Source: Sesamum alatum | Lineage: Eukaryota > Streptophyta > Magnoliopsida > Lamiales > Pedaliaceae | Reading direction: 5' to 3' | Assembly (NCBI GenBank): GCA_034509735.1 | Contig: JACGWO010000011.1 | Coordinates: 18,513,573 to 18,577,572 of the forward strand | DNA: 64,000 nucleotides | Shown: piece by piece, positions 37,001-46,150 of the stretch | Numbering within the stretch: the first letter of the stretch is position 1 | Layout: each line of letters opens with the position of its first letter | Made by a program: the position numbers and the translations under genes | The notes under the pieces: generated by a model | Told to the model about the DNA's origin: nothing | What the model saw: the letters and a program-made list of their open reading frames with translations, nothing else | The model's database searches: none

Positions 37001-37709
37001 AAGTTGTTGTGAAAAAATATCGTGTGCTAATTTGGGATCCCACGAGAAATTACCTCAGATAATGGAGCACAATTCCAAGGCCAACGCCTGGGGAAAGGGT
37101 GTCAGGATGGAGAATCAAGCAAGTCTTCACCTTGATGGGCAACCCAAAAGGTAATGGGCAGACCGAGGTAAGTAACAGGATTCTGCTCCAAAATCTCAAA
37201 ACTAAATTGGGAGATTCCAAGAAGGGATGGGTTGATGAGGTTCCTAACGTGTTATGGGCTTACAGAACTACCCCTCGATCTACCATGGGGGAGAGTCTAT
37301 TCCTTTTAGTATACGGGTCCAAAGCAGTAATACCAGCAGAAATTCTGGAACCTACAGCCCGAGTCATGCAATACGAGGAAGGAAGCAATATGACAGCTCG
37401 ATAGCTTGAATTGGACTTAGTCGAAGAATGAAAGGAAACTGCATGAGTAAAATAAGAAGCTTATAGAGGCGAATGGTAAAAACATACAATTGGGGGGGGG
37501 GGTCAAAGAACGACCCGAACAAGTATACGAGTTGGTTCTTTGAAAAGTAGAAGTGCAAAAAACCAGTGGAAAAATTGGACTCGAAATGGGAGGGCCCTTA
37601 TCAAATAAAGGCTATTTAGCGAGAGGGAACTTACAAGTTAGTAACCATGGAAGGAGACGAATTGCCACAAACCTGGAACATTTGCAACTTGCAAAGGTTT
37701 TTCTGTTAG
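34005..37709 (+). pseudogene. Gypsy pol: protease, RT, RNase H, integrase
   Basis: The aspartic protease has LIDSGRSMDILF (34084-34125; DSG in place of the usual DTG) and YNVILGRPTLNAIG near 34315. RT runs about 34700-35530: VLVPKAIGKWRMC, DFTHLNKGCPKD, and YADDM near 35182 as the catalytic box. The RT connection and RNase H lie at 35560-36290 (TLYVDGSS, then SDSQLVVEQIHG after a frameshift near 36040). Integrase runs 36680-37709: a HHCC-type CVHCQK, WGIDLVGPFPPS, VDYFTKWIKAEP, SDNGAQF near 37056, GNPKGNGQTEVSN, and a C-terminal KWEGPYQIK..ELPQTWN tail ending at the TAG of 37707-37709. Stops and frameshifts occur in every domain. Confidence 0.92.
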
Positions 37710-37975
37710 GGAACTATTTATCATTTGTAATAAATGTGGGAGTTCAAAGTATTGTACTAACAACGAAATAAAAAGGTTACTTTGGATTATAGTTTGTCGA
37801 AAAGAGGGGAACTACATACCAAAAAGGAACTGCAAAAAATAAAAGCAATTAAGGGAAAGTACAAGATTACAAAATAAAAAGTCCGACAAGGATAAAAAAA
37901 AGTAATAAAAAGCATAGCAGGGGTAGCTAGAACCTCCTATCGAACGAAGTCACTTTCCTTCCCTTTCTACGCTCT

Positions 37976-39835
37976 TTAAAACTGACCTCCAAAGGGCCCT
38001 TCCCCTTCCATATTGTCGAACCCATCCGCTCTCACATTTAAGAAGATGAAGTCGAAGCCTAGAGGAAGATTACATAAGTTCTTGAACTGCTCCGAGCATG
38101 TTGAGAAACCATCTATGTAGTAGGTAGACCCCTAGGGGATCACCTCGGTGGCAAACTCTTGAGATTTCTTATACAAATTCACCCCCGAAATCACCCCCTC
38201 ATCCCTACCTCGGGTATAAACCTACACGGTCGAAGCCTTAACTACTTCATTTTCCATAGTAAGGGTTACCACTTGGCCCTCCTTCTCGACTAATTGTGTC
38301 CTTAGAGCCTCGATCTCCTCACGAAGCTTGGCCTCGACTTCCCCGGCACGAGCCCATTCCTCGTCAATATGCTGCTGGGATTGAGAAACTTTTGTACGAG
38401 CTTTCTAAAGTTCGAGGTGAAGGGCCTCGAGATTTTGAAGAGTGGCCCTGTGCTTCTCCACCATAGCTACAGGGATCTACGCACACAGAAAGCATAATGT
38501 AAAAAAAGAGAAAAAAAAACAGAAAAAAGGGGGTAAGGAAGAAAAACCAGAGAATAGAGGAAGGGAAACTTACTACAGATGCCTGAGTAAGAAAAAGTTA
38601 CCAATCCCTGGACTGAGCGAGAGGAGAGCAGTTCCACTTCAGAACGATTTATGGTGCGAGACATGTTGAACACACCAGCCTTAGGTTCCAAACGAGGAGT
38701 GAGGATTGGAGCGGGGAAACTAAGGCTCGGAGCCTCCACCAGCAGTAGAGGACTCTTCGACAGGAGCCTCTTCGAGGCGGGGTCTCTTTTGAGATGAGGA
38801 GAGAGTCTCGATTGGAGGAGGGATATCAGAAGATGGGTGCACCTCTGAGGGGGTTTGGAAATGGGTACCTTCCTCGGGGGAAGTGCTCACCTCGATGGGG
38901 GTTCCTTGAGGAAAGGCAGGGGTGTAAGACCGAGGAGTGATAGCACGAGGAGCACTAGCGGAAGGGACATTGGAAGGGTTCGAGGAAACTGAACGAGTCG
39001 ACGAGCTTAGAGGAATGGTAGGGATGTCGTCTGGAATAAACTTATGCACAACAGCTCGGTTCATCATAATCCCTGCAAAACAAAGCAAATCATACGATCA
39101 CTAAAAACGGAAAAAATAATACATAAGGGGAAAGAAACTTATGAAGCCTAGAGTAAGCATCCAGAGGTCCCTCGTAACAATCTGGGGCTGGATGGAGCCC
39201 AGCTACGATGAGTAACTCTTCCTCCAGTATGGCCTTAGCCTTAAATTCATGGGCAACCAAGCCCACATCTAACATCCTCCTCTTTATCTCCCCAAGGTTC
39301 AGAGGAGGCAAGGCATTTAGTGACGACCCCCAGGACACAGGGACCCCCCACTCAGGTTTCCTCACAAAGAAAAAACCAGTTTTTCAGGCACCATGAGAAG
39401 ATTCCCCCGTTGTTAATTTGGGAGCAAAAACACCCAGGAAATTCTCTACGGAAGGTTCAAAGTGATGCAACTGAGAACACAAAAGGAATCCCACCACTAA
39501 CTTATAAGAGTTAGGGAGTAGTTGACTGGGAGGAATTCCTAGAACATTGAACAGTTGGATTAGAAGGGGAGGAAGAGGAAAACGAAGACCTGAGGTTAAC
39601 TGGGAAGCATAGACAGTAAGGTAGCCAGGGGGGAGATTATTAGCAAATTGGGCAGGGGTACGGCGGAGCTAGTCGTAGTCCATAGGTAGAGCTACCTGGG
39701 TAACCAGCTTCCTAATAGCCTCTGCGGACATTTGGGAGGAGGTGCTAGAAATCACGGCCATGGCTTCCCCAAAATTAGGGGGGGGAGGGGGGACACATTT
39801 TCCCCAAAAGATGAAGCCTTGGATTTGCGAGGCAT
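37976..39835 (-). pseudogene. Antisense gene of the gypsy element, Transposase_28-like with coiled-coil tail
   Basis: Read on the minus strand from an ATG at 39835 (MPRKSKASSFGE), or from a second ATG in another frame after a C-run (MAVISSTSSQMSAEAIRKL). The conserved block PPGYLTVYASQLTSGLRFPL..LNVLGIP-type follows at 39650-39540, then SYKLVVGFLLCSQLHHFEPS, KPEWGVPVSW near 39360 and EFKAKAILEEELL near 39240. This matches the family called 'putative gypsy type transposon' (Transposase_28). An intron probably begins near 39150 (GT..TTTTGCAG). Later segments are a Ser/Pro-rich linker (38720-39085) and a charged coiled coil (EEWARAGEVEAKLREEIEAL, 38360-38300). The last stop is at 37976-37978. 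In-frame stops at 39669-39671 and 39384-39386 disable it. Its role in such elements is unknown. Confidence 0.72.
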
Positions 39836-40157
39836 TTTCCCCCTAATTTACTAGGGGAGGAAGCGCGTTGTCTGTGGAGGAGAGGAAGGACCAGAGGTGT
39901 CAGAAGAAGTCCAATCACTAGAGAATACGTATTCCATACAGATGAAAACTTAGCCCTAAAGCAAAACCCATAAACTCATACGTTCCACGATAATCCTACA
40001 GCTAGAATAAAATGAAAAAGAAGAAAAAGGAGGAACGAACTAGAGAAATATACCTCTAAAAAGATGTTGGAAGGAGGAGTGGCAGGAAGGGAGGATTGCA
40101 GTTTTTTTTCTAAAGAGATATGGTGAACAGTTGCAATGGAGGGAAGAAAGGGGTGGT

Positions 40158-40170
40158 AAAAATATTTAAA
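40158..40170 (-). promoter_or_regulatory. TATA-like box for the antisense gene
   Basis: The minus strand reads TTTAAATATTTTT, about 320 bp upstream of the antisense ATG and followed by a pyrimidine-rich leader. This suggests the antisense gene has its own promoter. Confidence 0.45.
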
Positions 40171-40410
40171 GAAGGGGGAAGAAGATGAAGAGGTGAAGGT
40201 GAAAAGGTGGGAAGGGGAAGAGACGCGTGTCTCCCCAAAAGGCACCTTTTCAGCAATAAAGGGGCACTCCAAAATGACGTGTGGAAGGCCTTGGGAGAAG
40301 AGGTGGATGGTGGTCGATGCTAGGGCCATTATTACCTTTAGTAAAAACTTCTCTCTCATGCCGCTAGAATTCAAAAGTTTTTTTATCCCGCCATAAGGGG
40401 CTACACAAGA

Positions 40411-40424
40411 AAATGGGGGACAAG
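40411..40424 (+). promoter_or_regulatory. Gypsy polypurine tract
   Basis: AAATGGGGGACAAG lies directly before the 3' LTR start TGATGTGGGGG. Confidence 0.7.
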
Positions 40425-40866
40425 TGATGTGGGGGAAACGAGGCCCCCTTGTATTAATAGGACGCCTTATAAAACCCTATACTAAAAATGGCGAAGCACA
40501 ATCCTCGCCTCGCGAAGAAAAGTGGGAATCAATACGAGGATCCTCAAGTAGTATGCTTTGGCCCAAGTGGGGGGCCTCATACCCCTGAGGATGCATGCAC
40601 TCGAGGAGATCATAATCTTAACAGACTGACAAAGGATCCAAGCGAGTGGCCCAAGTGGAGGGCCTCATACCTCTTAGGATGCATGCACTCGAGGAGATCA
40701 GAATCTTAACATATTGATACAAGATCTGAGCCAGTGTCCCAACAGGGGGGCCCTCGTACTACGAGGTCATTCCTTCCTTTTTTCTATATAAATACCCCCT
40801 GTTGAGGATTGAATAGGAAGCTCACTCACACTTCAAATCATTAAGTTTAAAGTTCTTACCACGTCA
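40425..40866 (+). repeat. Gypsy 3' LTR (442 bp)
   Basis: Aligns with the 5' LTR from TGATGTGGGGGAAACGAGGC to the terminal CA, with TATATAAA at 40785-40792. It contains a tandem 88-bp duplication (40561-40648 and 40649-40736). It is followed by the target duplication ACATG. Confidence 0.92.
40561..40736 (+). repeat. 88-bp tandem duplication within the 3' LTR
   Basis: Two 88-bp units start with GCCCAAGTGG and end with GTG. The 5' LTR has only one copy (near 30197-30284), so the duplication arose in this LTR after insertion, or the other LTR lost one unit. Confidence 0.9.
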
Positions 40867-40911
40867 ACATGTTTTCGCACATTTTCTCTGAACAATGTTG
40901 TTTGGTATTTA

Positions 40912-41145
40912 AAGCAATTTACCTCCCTATGATATTACAAAGAGCAAATTACCCCCTATGAAAAAAATAATAGCAATTTATCACCATATGTTCTTTAAAA
41001 TGGAGCAATTTATCTCCCTAGACAGGGAGCTAAATTGCTCCATTTTAAAACACACGGGGAGGTAAATTGAATCATTTTAAAAAATAAAGGTAAATTGCTA
41101 TTTTTTTTATAGAAGGTAATTTTCTCATTTACAATATCACAAGAG
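40912..41145. mobile_element. Foldback MITE (family M2), diverged
   Basis: Left arm motifs AAAGCAATTTACCTCCC, GAGCAAATTACCCCC and ATGGAGCAATTTATCTCCC pair with right arm AGCTAAATTGCTCCAT, GGAGGTAAATTG and GTAAATTGCTATT. The centre is CCCTAGACAGGGAG. It lies 45 bp right of the gypsy target duplication. Its outer ends are less clear than in the other copies. Confidence 0.65.
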
Positions 41146-41311
41146 TTGCTGGTAGTTTTCCTGTGTTGTTTCTATCATAAGTTAAGTCACATTATTATCC
41201 ATAGAATACTAAGGAGAGGGATTAATCTGTCCATTCCATCACAAGTTTCAACAACATTTGAACACAAACTAAAAAGAAAATATATTATTGCGGAGTTTGA
41301 GAAACATTTAC

Positions 41312-42823
41312 AACTACAAGAAATTATGCCCATAGCCATGAAAATTGGAAAAGAGAGTCAATTTGTTTGTGATTAGTAATGAATTTATTAAGGGATAAGA
41401 ATTTTAAGTTTTCGTGATTTCAAAAAATTAACATTGAAGACTAAATGTTTCCTTGTTATAACTAGAAGGGCAATACCAAAAAGAAAGGCATCTGCTTTAG
41501 TCGAGTCGTAGCAGATGCTCGTATATCTGTATCTATAGCTACAAAATGTGTAGTTATTTATGAAACTTATACCTCTGTAGCTAATTTTGACTACAATTAT
41601 TTTATTTTCTGTAGCTATTTAATGACTACGAATTCCTTTAGCCTTTTCTGTAAGTATATAATATATGTAGAATTTGTAGCCAATTTTGTTGCATTAATGA
41701 CGAAATATCCGTTGTGAATATTTAATAACTTTTATAATCTTAACTACGGAAATTCTATTGCTATATTTATAATGTCACGGCCCCGGCCTGTTCCCATGCG
41801 CGTAGCACTTTGTCCTGCGTAGCACTTAGTTTCCGACTTTTCTTGATGATCGACTCTGATACCATTTATCACGCCACGGGGCTGCGAGCCACGAGAGAAT
41901 TGCCTCCAAACCCACCCGAGTGCATCATTAAATTCAGTTATGAACAACTTGTTGAAAAGGGATATTCAATGGATGCATTTGAATTCTTTGGCCAATGCTT
42001 ATATATTGTTTATCTTATTAGTTCAGCATCAATGTGGGACGGGATATCACACATAATAATAGAAAATCAATAGCTACTATTGTCGCAATGAAACTGAAAA
42101 TTTTGTCGTAATTAATTTCCAATGCCATGACTATGAAAATTATGTAGCAATTTCTCTATCAAAATTCCCTAGAAATGTCGTCCTTATAAAAATAGAAGTT
42201 TTGTAGCTCTTTTCATTACTATAGTGATGGAAATTTCATAGCCATTACTGTTTATTGCAAATGAGATTTCGTAGTAATTTTCGTTTCTAGAACTACGATA
42301 ATTCCGTAGTTCACTTTGTAAACTAAAATATTCTATAGTTTTTATTTTCAAAACTTTGTAGCTAAGTCGTTGCGTATGTACCTCATTTTCGTTGAATATT
42401 TTTAATACATAATTTGCTTCGATATCTATTATTAGTTCATCACATTAGCTACGGAATTATAGCATTTGTAGCCATTTTGTTACTTACATACCCCAATTTT
42501 TTTTGGATAATTTTAATACACAATAATTGTTATGGAATATCCATTGTTAGTCCATCTCATTAGCAATGAAATTTATTTTGTTGTAATATTATTCGTAATA
42601 TATGCCTTGTTTTCTTATAGTGAGGAAATTTAATATTGCAAAACTTCATAACAGATCTTGGCAAAATGTTCAAAAAAGTTCCTCTCAAAATTTTAGTAAA
42701 CAAATATTTTCTTCAGTAAAATTTCTAGCAAAATCAACAACAAAAGAAATTCATTGTTGACAACGAATTTCACTATCTTGCAAGGAACTTGTATTGTTGT
42801 TAATGATATTATTTCTTGTAGCG
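41312..42823. mobile_element. Non-autonomous CACTA-like element(s)
   Basis: An 11-bp inverted repeat CTACAAGAAAT (41314-41324) / ATTTCTTGTAG (42811-42821) brackets the segment, and a second CACTA-type end, TTTCTTATAGTG, finishes at 42622. Between 41490 and 42480 more than fifteen GTAGC / GCTAC / CGTAG / ACTACG motifs occur in both orientations, like subterminal repeats. The last 200 bp match the reverse complement of the CACTA-like remnant at 18.5 kb. Two nested or adjacent related elements are the likely explanation. No transposase is present. Confidence 0.5.
41766..41890 (-). other. Retroelement-like scrap with reversed primer-site motif
   Basis: A GC-richer patch carries CTCTGATACCA (41850-41860). 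Its complement TGGTATCAGAG is the usual copia primer site, followed on the minus strand by TCGATCATC. Neighbouring TCACGGCCCCGG and TCACGCCACGGG form a near-repeat. This looks like a fragment of an LTR retroelement end captured inside the surrounding element. Confidence 0.4.
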
Positions 42824-42826
42824 GCA

Positions 42827-44990
42827 AAACATGGCTTTATTAGGATACTACCCCTCTTGTTTGCTGCTTCTTTCAATTTTTCAAATTAGAGGAGTTCGAA
42901 GAATCGGCACAATAACTTCTATTCATGTTGGGAAAGATATATTCAAGAGTAATTTCTTTGAGTTTCAACAAAATAAAAAGAAAAGTTACTCTTAAAAGAA
43001 GAAAAATAATCCACATGTGTTCAGGGTTGAAGATATTAACTAATTTTCCTTCAATATTGTTATTTATAATTCAAATAATTAGCCAGATTTCTGTCCTTTT
43101 CATATGAGTGGTAGGTGACTTAATTTCTTTAATTTTGGACAAATAATTAACAATAAGGACCAAATTAGTAACATCAGGAACCAATTGTAACTCACGAAAC
43201 ATGGTGGGATTAAATGTATTTTTTTTTCTATTCGTTCATCGATACACACTGAGGTTATATCTAATTCACAAACATTCTATATTTTTTTTTATAAAATTAT
43301 GTCATTTGAGATGTTTTATCGCAACCTGGGGAGTTTTTATATAATACTTTATCATTAAAAAAGAGATGTATTTATAATTACATCAATAATTTTTATTAAT
43401 GTATTTATAATTTTATAAAATAAAAAATATTACTACAATTAAAACCTAATATGAAAAAGTGTCGATATAATTTATTCAATATATTAACGGTGGACAAGGC
43501 GAAGGAGAGTGTATGTCGTATGATATTAGCAACTGGTGGAGGTTGGGTCAAGCAAAATAGCAAAGTATTACCCAAAAAACACAGCTGTCTGAAAGAGCAG
43601 AAGGGAGTGGGGCCTGGGCAGGTCATATGATTCATTGTCTTTAAGGACCAACGGTTGGAAAACAGCTGGCTTATTGCACCACGGAACACGGCTCCTCCCA
43701 TATCTAACATAGTCCCCATCAACTTTGGGTAATTCCAAATACCCCTTCTTGTTCTTTTCTTCCACTTTTTCTTTTTCTTTTTTTTTTTTCGAGACTTAAA
43801 TTAGATATACCTTTTCCATTGCTCGGGGCAACATTTCACTAAGGGGTATTTGGTTAAGTTTATTTGGAATGTTTTATACGTATTTTTATGTTTTCAAATA
43901 TATTAATAGTTCGGAAATGCTTAATATTATTTTAAAAATGAGCGGGTATTTGGCTAAATTTATTTACAAGATTTTGAATTTTTTTTTAATATATAAGATG
44001 CTAGATTCTATTTTAAAAATATATTGTTGAAATATTAGGATAAATAAGATTATGAAATTTGTAATATGTTAAATTAAAGTAGTTCGTGGACCCCAAGTAT
44101 TGAACTATAACTAAAAATAAATTATTAATGCAATTTTAAATACTACATCGAACATATATATATATATACACTATAAAATTTGTAAATTTATACATATCAT
44201 TATGTCTTTTGGGAAGATAGTGCTTCCTTGATGTATCATTGTACTCTATTTTATATTTTATGCAATTTACCATTACATATATTTATATTGAACTTTTGTT
44301 AAAAAAATAATTTATCAATAAAATTTTAAATATTACATCAAATATCTATACATATACATTGTAAAATATGAAAATTTATAATATAATTAATCTATTATAT
44401 TTTATAATTTTTAAATAATGATGATATATTTTAATTATGCTTAAATGTAATTGAATAAAAATTTACAAGTTATGTAACATATTTTTATATAGAATTATAC
44501 GGATTATGTGTTTACATATATTTACATGTATATTTTTAACATAAATAATTTATTTCGTAGAACATATTTGTATATATTGAGATTGTAAATATTTTTTGCA
44601 CCACATAATTTATAAAAATCTATAATTTTAAATATTATTTTTTTAACAAAGTCTGAGTAAAATTTTAAAGCACTAAAAATAGTTTTGGGGTAGATTTTTT
44701 AATAACACATATTTTACGGGATAAGATGAAAAGTATAGGGAGTAAATGAGAAGGACATTATTGTCCCGCAATGCCAAATTATTTTGTCCTAAGGACTTTT
44801 GCTACCTTTCATACTTTAGAGGGGTAAATTGTCAAATTGAACTATGTAGACAGTTCAGGCATTCAAAATATATTTAACCTTTATAAATATTAAAGTTTTT
44901 TTTCAAGAGCTCCAACTTTAATTTATTTTTTACTTTTACTTTTTTAAATACTACTATGTAACATTCAATTTTTTTTTTTTTATAATTTAG
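42827..44990. other. Mostly AT-rich; one unexplained GC-richer patch
   Basis: No exon could be supported. 43470-43760 is less AT-rich and holds two overlapping minus-strand frames without known domains, plus a perfect 11-bp palindrome CCAACGGTTGG (43648-43658). 44140-44400 contains an imperfect direct repeat (TTTTAAATA(C/T)TACATC followed by ATA-rich sequence) spaced about 185 bp. Confidence 0.45.
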
Positions 44991-45752
44991 GGTCAAATAC
45001 AGTTAACACTCATGAAATATCCACATACATCAATTACTTGCTAAAGTATTAAAATTTTCAAAACCCCCCTGACCTTCTAACTCATTTAATTTTGATGTTT
45101 GAAAAGTCCATTTTATCCTTACTAAAAGTTGATTTCTTAAAAAATTTAAACGAATTTTTAAATATCAAAACCACTCTTTTTAAGCTTTGTCTAATTTTAG
45201 TTTTAATCGTACGTTTAAGCTCTTTTTATTTTTATAATCTTAAAGTATTTGAAGCTCATTTTATTTTAATTTCACTTATTTGTCAAACCAAGTTAAAAAT
45301 AAATTTATACATTCATATAATTACCATATATATATAAATATATGTTATAAATATATGTTTATTGTATATTTTTTTATTAGCTCATGATCAACCCTTTCGA
45401 TTTTATTAATTGTATGTTTGTTTAAATAAATATATAAATTTATTTTTAATTTAGTTTGACAAACAAGTGTAGCTAAAATAAAATTAAATTCAAATACTTT
45501 AAGATTATGAAAATAAAACGAGTTCGACGAACAAGTGGAATTAGAATTAAATAGAGCTTCGACATATGATGACTTTAGTATTTTAAAAATTCCTTTAATT
45601 TTTTTTTCAAAATTAATTTTTAGTAAGAGTAAAATGAATATTTTAAGCTTAAAAATAAAGGAGTTGAAAGACTAATGAATTTTTAAAATTTGTAATATTT
45701 TAAGAATAATTAAAATGGGATAAATATTTCGTTGTGGTAACTTTATTTAACC
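44991..45752. mobile_element. Foldback element of about 760 bp
   Basis: Two long imperfect inverted arms of about 300-350 bp. The left begins GGTCAAATACAGTTAACAC and the right, reversed, begins GGTTAAATAAAGTTACCAC. Further paired landmarks are CCTTACTAAAAGTTGATTT and CTTAAAGTATTTGAA..TTTTATTTTA, then TTGTCAAACCA near the loop. There is no coding capacity. It ends about 400 bp upstream of the O-fucosyltransferase ATG, within that gene's likely promoter. Family unassigned. Confidence 0.75.
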
Positions 45753-45978
45753 ATTTATTGATAAAAAAAAACTTTATTTAACCATTTTCATATACTACAC
45801 ATACCATTCGACTTTTTTTAATAATTTATTTACACCAAATTGAAATAGATGGGAGAGAGAGAAATTAAAAAATACAAAACACTGACACAAACACACCTTC
45901 TCTGACTCTGCAATTTTATAGCCAATAGAAAACAAAGACCAAACGCGCATAAATCGGTTTTCGCGTTCCCGCCGCCCG

Positions 45979-46021
<43 letters not shown>

Positions 46022-46150
46022 CTTCCCCCGTAAGCTCAAAGAAAATTCTGCGGCAGTACTAATTCTAAACATTTATACATCTGCTCACCATTTCATTGTC
46101 TCTTAATTAAAGAGCTCTCTTTATCACTGCCTGTTTCGTGGTGTGTCCGA
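45753..46150 (+). promoter_or_regulatory. Promoter and leader of the O-fucosyltransferase gene
   Basis: About 400 bp lie between the foldback element and the start codon. The region contains a (CT)n run (45981-46017) and other pyrimidine-rich stretches of the kind seen near plant transcription starts. No strong TATA box was recognised. The transcription start was not located. Confidence 0.45.
45981..46017. repeat. (CT)18 microsatellite in the leader
   Basis: An uninterrupted CT run lies 134-170 bp upstream of the ATG. Such runs in plant 5' regions are often length-polymorphic. Confidence 0.95.

Larger units (their letters stand above)
39836..40424 (-). other. Leader and promoter region of the antisense gene; gypsy 3' untranslated region
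   Basis: On the minus strand a TATA-like box (40158-40170) is followed by a C/T-rich leader (40150-40060), a good 5' splice donor (AGAGG then GTATATTT, near 40053) and, after an AT-rich stretch, the coding start at 39835. On the plus strand the same DNA is the untranslated end of the gypsy element. The small minus-strand frame at 39976-40374 overlaps the TATA box and is not called a gene. Confidence 0.5.
30055..40866 (+). mobile_element. Ty3/gypsy retrotransposon, Tat-type, with antisense gene
   Basis: A complete insertion bounded by LTRs 30055-30394 and 40425-40866. It is flanked by a perfect 5-bp duplication ACATG (30050-30054 and 40867-40871). The order is primer site, gag, protease, RT, RNase H, integrase, then an opposite-strand gene, a polypurine tract and the 3' LTR. 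RT-before-integrase order and the DSG protease place it in Ty3/gypsy. The extra antisense gene between pol and the 3' LTR is known from Tat-lineage plant elements such as Retand. A family-X LTR (31711-33734) is nested in gag. Stops and frameshifts throughout show it is an old, inactive copy. Confidence 0.93.

Noticed and set aside
39976..40374. Minus-strand frame of 132 residues in the gypsy 3' region
   Set aside because: It overlaps the TATA-like box and leader of the antisense gene and has a low-complexity Ser/Phe/Leu composition; better explained as untranslated sequence.
43405..43765. Two overlapping minus-strand frames as a possible small gene
   Set aside because: No signal peptide, domain, splice context or known family was recognised, and the two frames compete for the same DNA.
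45795..46019. Minus-strand frame with an Arg-Glu repeat
   Set aside because: It is produced by the (CT)n microsatellite read on the other strand.
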